53,444 nucleotides of DNA from MGIIa-K1 sp964577145 (GCA_964577145.1 CAZNXM010000010.1:1-53444), one strand, 5' to 3'; positions 25,918-35,600 are shown, counted from the first letter of the stretch. Made by a program: numbers and translations. The notes: generated by a model from the sequence alone, not told the origin.

Positions 25918-27656
25918 ATGATTATCCAATCACCACTGATTTCTCCATGGGCCCAGCCGTAGAGTTCCTGTCCGTAATCCAGTGAATCAGAAATAAACCA
26001 AATCTGGTCAACTCCTATCCACATTTCACCGATATGTCCCGCCTCGTATGAGCCAGGCGTAGGGTCCCATAGTACCGAATGAGTTCCATCTTGAATCATT
26101 ACGAGAACATGTCCTGAGCCTTCATCGACCAATGTGAAAACCCTTCCATCCAATTCGACAAATGATTGTGGATTGGATGAGGTGACACTTTCAGTTACCT
26201 CAATGATTTGAATTTCCATTCCGTCACTTGAACATGGTTCATTTCCGCTAGAAGAATTACAATCAAACCACAATCTATCATCGGAGTGGTATACTGCAAA
26301 CCGTCCAGGGTCCGGATAGTCTGTCCAATCAATTCTTGAACCACTTACAGGATTGTACGACGCCGCGAAATGATGAGACACATCTACTCGTTGTGTATCA
26401 AAAATTAGGAATCCATTAACCAAATGCAATCCCAATTCATCTACGGGGGACACAAGGTCGCTAGTCATCTCTTCAAGGGTGATTCCATCACTTCGATGTA
26501 ATTGGACCGTTCCATTAGAATTAGCGAAGAACCAGTGGTATCCTTCGACCCAGTATGCCTTTGAGTGAAGAGTAGCATCAAACCAATTGCCATCGATTAA
26601 CATTCCACTAACGCCATTGTAGATCAGTGAGCCATTGGAAATAGTTAGCCCAGCATATGTGCCAGAAATGAAGGAAATGCTTTCTCCAAATATTGTCAAT
26701 CCATCTTGCGATGAAAGAATTAGTTCAGATTCAGTAGAAATCAGTACTGAACCGGCTCCAATTTCAGATGTAAGAGAGGTTTCCTTCTGCACTGAATTAC
26801 CATCACTAGACCACAGTTGCCTTCCAGTTCCGTCATCAGCGTCAAACCATACGCGGCCGTTGTGTTCTACCATTTCAAGAACAAGACTTGGCATTGGATT
26901 ATTTTCAAAGAGTTTCACAGGGTATTCAGGATTCTTCCAAAGAGTACACCCCGTGATGTCATTTCCAATGAATAGTAAAGTTTCATCCAGAGTAATTGCT
27001 CCAGAGCATGTTGTCGAAAACCCATTCGATGGTCCTTGAATCAAATCAGTTAATCGGCCGCTTGTGAGATTTGAGAAACACATTTTGAGTTCGTAACTAG
27101 TTTCATTTATTCCCAATACTCCATCACCGGAAGAATCGGTTCCACTGGTGATGACCGCTGAATTTGGACATGGCCCATATGGTCCAGTTTGGGCATTAGT
27201 CAACGCATTTGCTCCTAAGGTACCATTGAGACCATCAGTACCATTTGTGCCATTCATGCCATCGGTTCCATTGTATCCTACATACCCTCGATTACCCATC
27301 GGGCCACTTTGGCCTTCCCTACCATGACAGACATTTTTCACAAAGTCTACCTCTTCGCCAGATAGTTCTCCATTTTCATCATCATCAATTCCAAGTTGAA
27401 TTGAAAAACCACCTTCCTCGCACGCGTGTGTACCGTATAGTGGGCCCGTTCGGGAAAGTGTACTATCGCCATCAATCCCATTTTGGCCATCTTCTTTTTC
27501 GAAATTCATCCATAGTGCCATACTACTCAGTACCGTTGAAAGTAGTAGGGTTGTTACAATGAAGGCTATCCATAAACGCTTACGCTTTTGGGCTCGTAAT
27601 CTGTCGGCTTTCTCGGTATTAGCATCGGGCATGAAGTTGGAATCATCCTCAAGCAA
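25911..27656 (-). CDS. Membrane-anchored surface protein with DUF7151-like and collagen-like repeats
   Basis: A 581-residue type II membrane protein. A short basic cytoplasmic head (RLRAQKRKR) is followed by one helix (LWIAFIVTTLLLSTVLSSMAL). Next comes a cysteine-paired DUF7151-like unit (GTHACEEGG, LGIDDDENGELSGEEVD, NVCHGREG). A short collagen-like Gly-x-x run follows (GREGQSGPMGNRGYVGYNG, then GTDG/GTNG repeats), and then a second DUF7151-like unit (PCPNSAVITSGTDSSGDGVLG, LKMC). The remaining ~350 residues look like a beta-propeller of ELWSSDG / LHRSDG / CSSDGME / QELYGWAHG repeats. It may be an extracellular stalk with a propeller head; no catalytic site is visible. An internal ATG at 27632 is an alternative start. 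It diverges from the dehydratase gene. Confidence 0.72.
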   Translation of the reverse strand: MLEDDSNFMPDANTEKADRLRAQKRKRLWIAFIVTTLLLSTVLSSMALWMNFEKEDGQNGIDGDSTLSRTGPLYGTHACEEGGFSIQLGIDDDENGELSGEEVDFVKNVCHGREGQSGPMGNRGYVGYNGTDGMNGTNGTDGLNGTLGANALTNAQTGPYGPCPNSAVITSGTDSSGDGVLGINETSYELKMCFSNLTSGRLTDLIQGPSNGFSTTCSGAITLDETLLFIGNDITGCTLWKNPEYPVKLFENNPMPSLVLEMVEHNGRVWFDADDGTGRQLWSSDGNSVQKETSLTSEIGAGSVLISTESELILSSQDGLTIFGESISFISGTYAGLTISNGSLIYNGVSGMLIDGNWFDATLHSKAYWVEGYHWFFANSNGTVQLHRSDGITLEEMTSDLVSPVDELGLHLVNGFLIFDTQRVDVSHHFAASYNPVSGSRIDWTDYPDPGRFAVYHSDDRLWFDCNSSSGNEPCSSDGMEIQIIEVTESVTSSNPQSFVELDGRVFTLVDEGSGHVLVMIQDGTHSVLWDPTPGSYEAGHIGEMWIGVDQIWFISDSLDYGQELYGWAHGEISGDWIIIQ

Positions 27657-27711
27657 TTAGAGGGTTGTCCCGTCGCAAGGGTATTCATCCGTGTCCTACA
27701 CCCCCTAAGTC

Positions 27712-29445
27712 ATGGAGTTGCCACCGGCTCTTGCGATTATGCTCGAGGGTGGGGAAGGTACAACTCGTCAGAAGGCTGCTAGATTGGTCGTAGATTTGGC
27801 TCGTACCGCAGGTGCAGCGGAGTTTGTCAAAGTCGACCATTCTCATGTTTCAGGCGTTTCTGTAATCACAGGAGGGCATGGACTTAGGCGTTTTTTGGCT
27901 GATCTTGCAGGTGATGGCGAGGTAGCTATTCCTACTACCTTGAATTCTGCGGGATGTGATAAGCGCAGAATGGAAGAGATGGACATTGATTATCCTGATT
28001 TTTTGGTTCAACAATTTGAGATTATTCATGCATATGAGAGTCTTGGTGTTGAAGCAACTCTGTCCTGTACTCCCTATGACCGTGGCGTCAGTGATGAAGC
28101 GGGAATTGCGAGTTGGTCGGAATCCAATGCTGTAGCTTTCACTAACTCATGGACGAGCCTAGTAACCAATAGGGAATCCGGATTATCAGCACTGGCAACT
28201 GCGTTGACAGGATACGCTCCTCGATGGGGATTGCATTTGCCTGAAAATAGAGTGCCCAATATCGTTGTTGATGTTGAATGCGAATTGACTGATCTAGCGG
28301 ATTGGTCAATTCTAGGTGACTGGATTGGCAAGCAAGTGAGGCCAGATTGGAATTTACCATATGGCCCCATGCCTTTCATCAAAGGACTTCCTGAGTACGT
28401 TAGTTTTGCCAGCAAAAAAGCACTAACAGCTGCAGCAGCAAATTATGGTTGCCCAATGTTATGGGCAGAGGGCATTACTCCAACTCCCGATTGTTCAATG
28501 GTTGAGAATCATCTTAGTTTTACTGAAAACGAATTAGGTGGAAGACTTGCTGATTTAGCACCAAAGGGTAGAGTAGACCTTGTAGTAATTGGTTGTCCAC
28601 AGGCAAGTCTTGAGGAAATTAGAATCACTGCATCAGCAGTACGTGCCCATAGTGAGATGGGTGCAAAGATTCCAGATGAGCGCCTATGGGTTTTCACTAG
28701 TTCACATAATTACGAACTTGCAGAAGCGGATGGTAGTATTGCAATCCTAGAAGAAGCGGGAGCAGTTGTTTTGCAAGACACCTGTCCGGAGGTTACACCT
28801 TACAATCGGGATCATTACAATCATCTAATGACAAATTCTCTCAAAGCCGAGCATTACCTCACCAGTGGTTTGAATCGCATGCCCACTTCTGTAGGGAGAA
28901 TTTCTGAATGTATCAAACATGCATTCGATAGTGGCCTATGTGATGGAAGTGCGCCTGCATTGAATGCAAAAGCACAACCGCAACATGCTTCTTCGAAGAC
29001 AATCCAAAGTGGTAATTGCCTCCTAAAGGGTAGCGGATTAGACAGTCAGGGTGATTTTTCACTCGAGGGCAGAGCAATGGTTTCTGATGTTGCGATCACT
29101 TATCTTGGCTATGTTAATCGTGATAGCGGAGTAATCGAAGAGCCAGGCCATCCCTTAGATGGAAGGGCGATTGAGGACACGGTTCTCATCTACCCCAAGG
29201 GTAGCGGTTCTACCGTTGCGCCATATGTTTTGATGGGGCTGATATACACGGGCAAAGGCCCGAAAGCCGTAGTCAACAGAGATGTATGTTCACTCACATT
29301 ACCAGCATGTAGTCTACTTGATGTCCCATATTGCCATGGATTCGATAGTGACCCTTGTATTGCGATTAACGATGGTGACTTGGTTAGGTTGTCCAGAGTT
29401 GGCGACGAGGTTAGTCTTGAGGTATTGGAGCGGGCTGGTGAGTGA
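27712..29445 (+). CDS. Phosphomevalonate dehydratase, large and small subunits fused (aconitase X + DUF126)
   Basis: Dehydrates 5-phosphomevalonate to trans-anhydromevalonate 5-phosphate in the archaeal mevalonate pathway. Residues ~1-410 are the aconitase-X catalytic part, with GGEGTTRQKAARLVVDLA, TLNSAGCDKRR (C82), VVIGCPQASLEEI (C295) and LQDTCPEV (C358); these cysteines could hold the Fe-S cluster. Residues ~430-577 are the DUF126 small subunit, with VSDVAITYLGYV, GVIEEPGHPLDGR, IYPKGSGSTVAPYVLM and CSLTLPACS. Archaea usually encode the two as separate genes, so one 577-residue chain is a fusion. A non-mevalonate function of the family (hydroxyproline dehydratase types) is less likely in an archaeon with mvk in the same window. 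The epimerase starts 2 bp after its stop. Confidence 0.88.
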   Translation: MELPPALAIMLEGGEGTTRQKAARLVVDLARTAGAAEFVKVDHSHVSGVSVITGGHGLRRFLADLAGDGEVAIPTTLNSAGCDKRRMEEMDIDYPDFLVQQFEIIHAYESLGVEATLSCTPYDRGVSDEAGIASWSESNAVAFTNSWTSLVTNRESGLSALATALTGYAPRWGLHLPENRVPNIVVDVECELTDLADWSILGDWIGKQVRPDWNLPYGPMPFIKGLPEYVSFASKKALTAAAANYGCPMLWAEGITPTPDCSMVENHLSFTENELGGRLADLAPKGRVDLVVIGCPQASLEEIRITASAVRAHSEMGAKIPDERLWVFTSSHNYELAEADGSIAILEEAGAVVLQDTCPEVTPYNRDHYNHLMTNSLKAEHYLTSGLNRMPTSVGRISECIKHAFDSGLCDGSAPALNAKAQPQHASSKTIQSGNCLLKGSGLDSQGDFSLEGRAMVSDVAITYLGYVNRDSGVIEEPGHPLDGRAIEDTVLIYPKGSGSTVAPYVLMGLIYTGKGPKAVVNRDVCSLTLPACSLLDVPYCHGFDSDPCIAINDGDLVRLSRVGDEVSLEVLERAGE

Positions 29446-29447
29446 GG

Positions 29448-30350
29448 ATGCGTATCCTCGTAACGGGTGGAGCGGGTTTTCTCGGTAGCCATTTGGTAGA
29501 CCAACTCCTTTCTCGTGGCGATGAAGTAGTAGTTTTCGATGACCTCTCAAGAGGACATCGAGAGCAGGTCCCTAACGGAGTAACTCTGGTTGAAGGCGAT
29601 GTGCGAGATTCTGCTAAGTGGAATGAGATCTGCGCTCAATACTCTCCTGAATTAATTCATCACCTCGCCGCAGTTAATGGAACTCGCAGATTCCATCGAG
29701 AAGCAGACCTAGTTGTAGATGTCAATGTAAATGGCACTAGAAATGCTGTTGAAGCGGCAAAAACAACAGGTGCTCGCTTAGTCTTCTACTCTTCTCCAGA
29801 ATCTTATGGCGAACAATCAGTAATGCCTTTGGCTAGTGATTCCAATAGCGAATTCACTCCTGCTCAAGAACATCAGCGTCATTCATATGGAGCGTCGAAA
29901 TATTTGGGTGAATTATTAGTCCATCACGCGATTCGTGATTATGGATTAGATGCTCGAATCGTTCGCCCATTCAACGCCTATGGCCCTCGTCTTCATGGTG
30001 ATGCAGATGGACAAGTTGTTTCGATGATGCTACTTGCGAATCCAATAGAGGTTCATGGAGATGGATTGCAGACGCGCTCGATGACTTGGGTTGGCGACGT
30101 TATCGAAGGAATGCTCAGAGTAGGAGATTTACCAGGTCTAAGTGGTATGGCGTTCAATTTGGCTTCTGAAGAAGAGGTAAGTATGCTCAGTCTAGCTTCC
30201 ATGATATCAGAGATAACCGGTGCAAAAATTGTTCACACAAAAGTAAACCATGGAGATAGTAGGCGCAGAGTTGCTGAATTATCTGATAATGAAAAGATCG
30301 AATGGAAGGCGAAAACAAGTCTTGCAGAAGGTCTTGCTCAACTGCGGTGA
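29448..30350 (+). CDS. NAD-dependent nucleotide-sugar epimerase/dehydratase
   Basis: A 300-residue extended SDR of the GalE/RfbB class. The NAD loop is VTGGAGFLGSHL, then DDLSRG (sugar-nucleotide epimerase wording), HLAAVNGT, SSPESYGE with the active-site Ser, and SYGASKYLGE with the YxxxK pair. VRPFNAYGPR and RSMTWVGDV complete the family signature. It acts in the cytoplasm on a UDP-, GDP- or dTDP-sugar for surface glycans. The ATG at 29448 is set by a GGTGA ribosome binding site at 29438-29442, five bases upstream, inside the end of the previous gene. An in-frame GTG at 29442 overlaps this site and is less likely. It overlaps the convergent gene by 13 bp. Confidence 0.88.
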   Translation: MRILVTGGAGFLGSHLVDQLLSRGDEVVVFDDLSRGHREQVPNGVTLVEGDVRDSAKWNEICAQYSPELIHHLAAVNGTRRFHREADLVVDVNVNGTRNAVEAAKTTGARLVFYSSPESYGEQSVMPLASDSNSEFTPAQEHQRHSYGASKYLGELLVHHAIRDYGLDARIVRPFNAYGPRLHGDADGQVVSMMLLANPIEVHGDGLQTRSMTWVGDVIEGMLRVGDLPGLSGMAFNLASEEEVSMLSLASMISEITGAKIVHTKVNHGDSRRRVAELSDNEKIEWKAKTSLAEGLAQLR

Positions 30351-31093
30351 CGTGTTGCATTATAGCTCCAATCATTAGGGCTCGGAGTCAATCTATCTAA
30401 GCCGTGTTGGCACAAAATATTGAGGCCAGCCTCTGGAGGCAAGTATGATGAAACTGTCATCGCTTCAATCCTTAGAGTAATTAGTCGAGCCACTGCACCA
30501 TCTGGCAATTCACGGTCCTCAACCATCTTACACTTCAGAATTGCAACCGCTAGAGGATGAATTGGTCCATCGGATTCCATCAATCCCCATTCACTATCTT
30601 CACTTGGAGTTCCAGCGAGGTCGACATCTTTTGCTGCATCCTTGGTTGCAGCGAGGAATTGTAGTTTACACTCTCCGTTTTCTTTTAGATTTAGATATGT
30701 GTCACGCGGTTCGCCATTTCGGTTTTGTGATAGTGACATCACAATTAACGGAGGCGTGTTTGATACAACTGTAAGGCTAGAAATTGGTGCGATGTTTTCG
30801 CCTTTATCTCCAGTTGTTGAAACCAGTGCTAGTGGGCGTGGTGAAAGTATGCCTGAGAGCCAAGTGGCTCTTGTGAGATGATCTAATTCATCGAGCTCAA
30901 GTTCATTCTCGGCCGGGGAGAATGGTGATTCAAGCCAGTGGTCTAGGTCACCTTTCTCAAGTTCATCAAGAGCATACTGAGTATAGTCTCGATATGCTTG
31001 CCATTCAGAAATCATATCCTCGCTATCTCCTCTCTCACGTTTACGAGACATGGAGTCATCGCTATATTCAATACAGCGGCGAAGGAAATCCAT
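30338..31093 (-). CDS. Flavin reductase-like (FMN-binding split-barrel) protein
   Basis: A 251-residue protein with a polar helical N-terminus of ~75 residues followed by a flavin reductase-like domain. Recognisable segments are ILSPRPLALVSTTGDKGENIAPISSLTVVSNTPPLIVMSLSQ and DTYLNLKENGECKLQFL, which form the FMN site in this family. The helical N-terminal extension is unusual. It may reduce FMN or bind it for a redox partner. ATG 31093 (MDFLRR) is chosen; a GTG at 31111 that overlaps the upstream stop and follows a GAGGAG stretch is a real alternative. It is the last gene of the peroxiredoxin-acyltransferase operon, so a stress or redox role is plausible. Confidence 0.75.
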   Translation of the reverse strand: MDFLRRCIEYSDDSMSRKRERGDSEDMISEWQAYRDYTQYALDELEKGDLDHWLESPFSPAENELELDELDHLTRATWLSGILSPRPLALVSTTGDKGENIAPISSLTVVSNTPPLIVMSLSQNRNGEPRDTYLNLKENGECKLQFLAATKDAAKDVDLAGTPSEDSEWGLMESDGPIHPLAVAILKCKMVEDRELPDGAVARLITLRIEAMTVSSYLPPEAGLNILCQHGLDRLTPSPNDWSYNATRHRS

Positions 31094-31107
31094 TATGGCA
31101 ATCTTAC

Positions 31108-31572
31108 TCACTCCTCTCCCCTCCTCGCTTCGTATGATGCTCTATCCATGAGGTATTTGGCAGGATTGCCTACCATGACATGCTTGGATTCAACATCTGA
31201 AAGGACAACAGCTCCAGCACCGATGACACAGCCGCTGTGTAAAGTCACACCAGCGACAATAGTTGCTCCACCCCCTATCACTACATCATCTTCGATAATT
31301 ACTGGCGACCAGATTCCACCCGAAGGAGGATGGCGGTCATTGGTTAGAGTTGCATTGGGGCCAATGAAAACACGATGTCCAATTCGACATCCATCGGCGA
31401 TATATGCTGAACCCTGTATTCTACAGTCTTCACCAATCGTGACATCCCTACCGATATGTGCTAAGGCGCCAATATTTGTTCCAGATCCAATACTCTCGCT
31501 ACCGACATGACATGGCCACCATGCGGTTGCTCCGCCCGGTAGGTCAATTCTGCGGCCCTCAAGTTCACTCAT
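31108..31572 (-). CDS. Hexapeptide-repeat acyltransferase (left-handed beta-helix)
   Basis: A 154-residue protein made of imperfect hexapeptide repeats ([LIV]-G-x4), e.g. IGSGTNIGALAHIGRDVTIGEDCRI and VVIGGGATIVAGVTLHSGCVIGAGAVV, which fold as a left-handed beta-helix trimer. NDRHPPSGGIW is a loop with the probable catalytic His. The family uses acyl-CoA to acylate sugars (WbbJ/maltose acetyltransferase type); relatives build UDP-2,3-diacetamido sugars. The start ATG overlaps the peroxiredoxin stop (ATGAGTGA), so translation is coupled. It likely modifies a nucleotide sugar for surface glycans. Confidence 0.85.
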   Translation of the reverse strand: MSELEGRRIDLPGGATAWWPCHVGSESIGSGTNIGALAHIGRDVTIGEDCRIQGSAYIADGCRIGHRVFIGPNATLTNDRHPPSGGIWSPVIIEDDVVIGGGATIVAGVTLHSGCVIGAGAVVLSDVESKHVMVGNPAKYLMDRASYEARRGEE

Positions 31573-32050
31573 CTAGTCCCAACTCACGAGTGAGCATTGC
31601 CACATGTCCCTTGGCTTTGACATTATATCGTGCGAAAGTAAGTTTGCCATCAGGACCTATTACAAAGGTAGAACGGGCACATCCCATGTACTCCTTACCG
31701 TAGTTCATTTTCATTCTCCAGGTGCCATAAGCTTCGTGGAGAGAACCGTCTTCATCCATTAGTAATGGAAAATTTAAATCCTGATTATTGATGAATTTTT
31801 CATGGCTTTTTGCAGAGTCTTTCGAGACTCCAAACACCAAATGATTAGCATCGGAAAGTTTTGAAAGAGACTCTCTGAAGTCACATGCTTGTACAGTACA
31901 TCCAGGTGTAGAATCACGCGGATAGAAGTAGAGAATTACGGTTTTTCCCGCTGCATTCATCTGTGCGAGAGAATGACTTCCACCCTTGCTATCTAGGGCG
32001 GTAAAATCAGGCGCATCTCCTCCAGTTTCCAGTGTTATTGTGTCGGACAT
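31565..32050 (-). CDS. bcp: Thioredoxin-dependent peroxiredoxin, Bcp/PrxQ type
   Basis: A 161-residue peroxidase that reduces H2O2 and organic peroxides, defending an aerobic cell. The peroxidatic and resolving cysteines sit five positions apart in STPGCTVQACDFRE, as in atypical 2-Cys PrxQ. YFYPRDSTPGC and KSHEKFINNQDLNFPLLMDEDG are family landmarks. The start MSDTITLETG at 32050 is chosen because the upstream 28 codons fall in the promoter. An AT-rich ATAATATAC lies about 16 bp upstream. It heads the three-gene minus operon and diverges from the archaellum cluster. Confidence 0.93.
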   Translation of the reverse strand: MSDTITLETGGDAPDFTALDSKGGSHSLAQMNAAGKTVILYFYPRDSTPGCTVQACDFRESLSKLSDANHLVFGVSKDSAKSHEKFINNQDLNFPLLMDEDGSLHEAYGTWRMKMNYGKEYMGCARSTFVIGPDGKLTFARYNVKAKGHVAMLTRELGLDE

Positions 32051-32218
32051 ACTTGGCCGATGTATATTATCCAAATCAAGCCTTCTAAGGTTATTTTTTA
32101 TTTCAAATAAACTCGCAGCACACCTATTATACATATTGCATTAACTCTCTATCAAAGTGCATCAATGATGCCCTATTCGCCGATTGTCTTATAATCCGCC
32201 ATGTTCTAAGAAAAACCC
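32051..32218. promoter_or_regulatory. Divergent promoter region between bcp and the archaellum cluster
   Basis: A 168-bp AT-rich gap, the largest in the window, and it holds no gene. CTTATAAT at 32188-32195 is centred about 27 bp before the ATG at 32219, the expected place for a TATA box of a leaderless or near-leaderless archaellum transcript. On the other strand ATAATATAC precedes bcp. A T-run (GGTTATTTTTTATTT, about 32090-32104) and ATTATACATAT lie between them. No clear inverted repeat was seen, so operator sites remain unidentified. Confidence 0.6.
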
Positions 32219-32644
32219 ATGGCGTCTGAACGCATGTCCCGGAGGTGTCGGAAATATATGCGTCAAATCCAGAAGGCAGCAGACAGATATTCCTTGCAGG
32301 AAATCGCCTCTTCAATTCAGAGCGACCTCGACCGGCGCACCATCTCATATGATGAGGCATTGACTCTAGGAAACATTCTCCAAAACAGTGCGGATGAACT
32401 TCCTGGGAATGAAATAATCTATGCCATCTCTGATAGAGATTCTTATCGTCGAACTTTGGAGTTATATCTCAAAGATGGAGTACTAACTCAAGCCGAGCAA
32501 CTTCTACTGTGGGAAGAGAGGAGACGCCTTGGTATCGACGACGATATACACAATCGTTTGTTGGAACAACTTCTCGCATCTTGGATTCGCAAAGGTAAGG
32601 GAATGCATATCCATGCATTTAGAGGAGGTATGACCGATGCATGA
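32219..32644 (+). CDS. Small helical protein, first gene of the archaellum cluster
   Basis: A 141-residue cytoplasmic protein I do not recognise. It is basic at the N-terminus and almost wholly helical. The central segment YRRTLELYLKDGVLTQAEQLLLWEERRRLGI, followed by DDDIHNRLLEQLL, has the rhythm of TerB-like or EF-hand-like helical pairs seen in many archaeal proteins, with acidic and 'DGVLTxAE' positions that might bind a metal. The gene has a TATA box at -27. Its stop overlaps the start of the giant gene, which also has its own strong ribosome binding site within this gene's end. It may be a regulator or adaptor of the archaellum region, but this is inference from location only. Confidence 0.6.
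   Translation: MASERMSRRCRKYMRQIQKAADRYSLQEIASSIQSDLDRRTISYDEALTLGNILQNSADELPGNEIIYAISDRDSYRRTLELYLKDGVLTQAEQLLLWEERRRLGIDDDIHNRLLEQLLASWIRKGKGMHIHAFRGGMTDA
32622..32629 (+). promoter_or_regulatory. Strong Shine-Dalgarno for the giant archaellum-cluster gene
   Basis: GAGGAGGT lies 7 nt before the ATG at 32637, inside the end of the preceding gene. It is close to an ideal match to the 3' end of archaeal 16S rRNA and decides the start of the 1640-residue protein. Confidence 0.75.
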
Positions 32645-35600
32645 GAGAAGGTTAGCTTTCAGTCTCATCATGGTTATGATGATTCAAATCCTCGTTCCAG
32701 TTATTCCGGTAGATGCAACAATGGGCCGGACCACTCCCGACTTCACAGTTTCAGTAATGACGCTCTCTGCGGGTGGTTCAATCGATGACGGTGTCGACAC
32801 TATCTTGGCACCTGGAGATCATATTGTCAGAATTGTTGTGACCAATCAAGGTCCGGTAGATGGAACTGCAACACTCAATCTGGTTCACCAGCCTTCACCG
32901 TTATCTGCCGAATCATCAGTTGCATCGATAAATCTTGGAGTTATTGCAGCAACTTCTTCGAGCAATCCGATTCTGATTAATTGGACAGCGGCTTCCGGCG
33001 ATGACCAGACCCTCTTTGCTCGAATATCATCATCTACAGATATCAATCCAAGCAATGATGAGCGCCGGCTTGATTTCCATGTACGCGATTACCATTATGG
33101 CGTAGTTCTAACCGATACTGTTCCAGGCCCAACTGGTGGATTTACCGATGTGCGTCTAGACCACACAACTCATACATTCAATGCTACAGTTAGAAATGAT
33201 GGAGTAATGACGGTATCTTCAGTTTTTGAACTGAATTTCACCGATGTCCTAGACCCAAGTAACCAGATGTCATTTTGGGGAAATACCGAAACGCTTCTCC
33301 CTGGTAATCTTCTTTATCAAGCGGGCGGTGTTGAACTTAGTACCTCATTCGATGCAGCTACGATACTTGGTTCATGGACACTTGCAACGAAAGTACACTT
33401 CAATGGGACTCTCTGGAATAATGTCGTAGTTTCGAGTGTCGAGACAGTAACATTCTCAGATTACATCATCGATGTGTCCCCTCCGGGTGATAGGGCGATA
33501 GAACCGGGAGCTACTACTGTGTTAACTTGGATTATCACAAATCTAGGAGTTACAGATTCTCTCCAGATAGAATTGGGAAGCGACCAAGGTTGGCATGATG
33601 ATTCACAAGAAGGCACAATAATCAATATTGGAGGAGGAGAATCCACAACCGTAGTTGTGCAGGTTGCAATCCCATCCGATGCAGTAAAGCCAACTCTTGA
33701 AAATGTCTATCTTAATTTGACTAGCCAGGGCCCCGATGCATATACTGCACGCAGCGTTGGCCATGTGATGGTTGGCGACCAATTCCAGGCCACAGTAATC
33801 GCACCAGTTGGGCCTGTCACCGTTACACCTGCGCAAACAACTTCCTTGTTGTTCACGGTGGAAAATAGCGGAAATGTACCATCTGCTTTCACTATCAATG
33901 CAGGTCTTTCTGCAGCAGCAGAAAACTGGGACGTAGTCTCTTTGGCATCACAAACCGAAGTAATGCCCGCTGGAACAAATGTAACGATTACTGTACAGAT
34001 AACTCCTGCACCAATCTCATCACCTTTGGATCCCGGTGAGAGAAATTCTGCTGGAGATAGCATCTCTGCTTGGCTTCAAGCCACACCAATGAATGGAGGA
34101 ATTCCTTCTCTAAATTCTACTCAACTAATCATTAGGCCTGTGATTGCAGTCGACCCAGGCCCTGAAACCGAAGTGATATATCTTACAGAACAACAGGTCC
34201 TAGAGGCCAATGGTTCTGGTGGAATCGATGAAATCCTCTCTCTTCAAGTTGAGGTTCGTCATAACTTGGGCACAGCAATAACTGGTGGAGTAGATGCGAA
34301 TCTAACTGTTGGCGCTAGCGTCTTTACCCCTCTAAACGTTGGAGGAAATAATGAGGCTGTTCGCTGGGGTGCAACTGTTACGCCAGATTCAGTCGCCGCA
34401 TTGGAAATCGGTGAAATTTTCCAATCATGGCTTGGTATTGATGGGCCCGGTGATGAACTTCCATTGGCAGGTACATTGGAACTTCCAGTCACCGCTACTC
34501 CAATTCTAACAGCAAGCCAGCAAGCAAATGGAGTACTTGCAAGTTCAGTTACACGCAATATCAGTATCATGATTCCTTCAATTACAGATGGCGCTATTCT
34601 AACTGAAGGTCCATTAGATGCAGATGTCGGTAATGAAACAACCTTCACAATCGACTTCGCAAATACTGGTAATGATCTCTCGAGTTATCGCTTCTCAATC
34701 GTTGATGACCTTCCAGATGATTGGTCTGCAACACTTGATACTCTTGAATCAGGTAATAATATCATTTCCAACCTTTCACCATCGATGGCTGACCACCCAG
34801 TAACAGGAAATGCTCACATCAAGTCATTCGCTCTTTCAATTACTACTGACCCTCAGGCTCCTGCTGACACATTCCAGCCCCTGAATATCACCATTGAAGA
34901 CCGTTTGACTGGAGAAGTTCTAGATGTACATACTCTAATGATTAGAGTTCAAGAATCAGTGAATTTTGAACTATTCCCAACAAATGATACGGTAGATCTC
35001 TCAATTTATGAGAATCCACTCACGCGGGTATACATCAACAACACAGGAAATGTGGCAACAACATTCACTCTATGGCTTGATGAATCTCAAGCAGGTGACA
35101 TCGATTTCGTCATAGAATCTGCGATGGAGGTTCTAGTTGCTCCTGGATATTCTGAATCGATAAAAATCAGATTGAATCCGAATGAGGATGCGAGTGCAGA
35201 CGACTTCCACATGGCAACTTTGTGGGTAATGGCACAGAGCGGAATGAACCTCTCAGCAGCCATTGTCGGGAATATTAGTGGTGACCATAGCCTTCAGATT
35301 GATGGCCCAAGCAGTGTCGAAGTAACACCCGGAATCAATGAAGTGATTCCATTTACATTCTCCAATAGTGGAAATCTTGAAGAAACTCTCAATGTGACTG
35401 CTGTGATTGAAGGAAATTGGTCTTCTTCTTGGGTCTTAGATCAGATGGTATTACCAATAAATGGCTCTCTTGGCAATGACCTTACTGTAAATGTCCCTGC
35501 ACTAGGAGGCGACCAAGAGCTTGCAAATGGTGACATACACAACCTAACAGTAACTCTCTATCAAACAAGTAGTGGCGCATATCTAGTGTCAAGGAATATC

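Noticed and set aside
27241..27300. CRISPR-like periodic sequence
   Set aside because: The periodicity comes from Gly-x-x collagen-like codons in a gene; there are no direct repeats with spacers.
29444..29459. Inverted repeat GAGGAT-GCGT-ATCCTC over the epimerase start
   Set aside because: It is inside a coding overlap and follows from the codons for MRIL; this gene has a normal GGTGA site, so I do not count it with the start-codon hairpins.
32051..32134. N-terminal extension of the peroxiredoxin (28 codons)
   Set aside because: It falls in the AT-rich divergent promoter; MSDTITLETG is the usual family start.
32051..32218. tRNA or small RNA gene in the largest intergenic gap
   Set aside because: No cloverleaf, no CCA end and no stable stem could be found by eye; the AT-rich content suits promoters.
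34259..34648. Minus-strand 129-codon frame inside the giant archaellum-cluster gene
   Set aside because: It is antisense to a continuous gene with clear repeated domains; a shadow of Ser/Thr-rich coding sequence.
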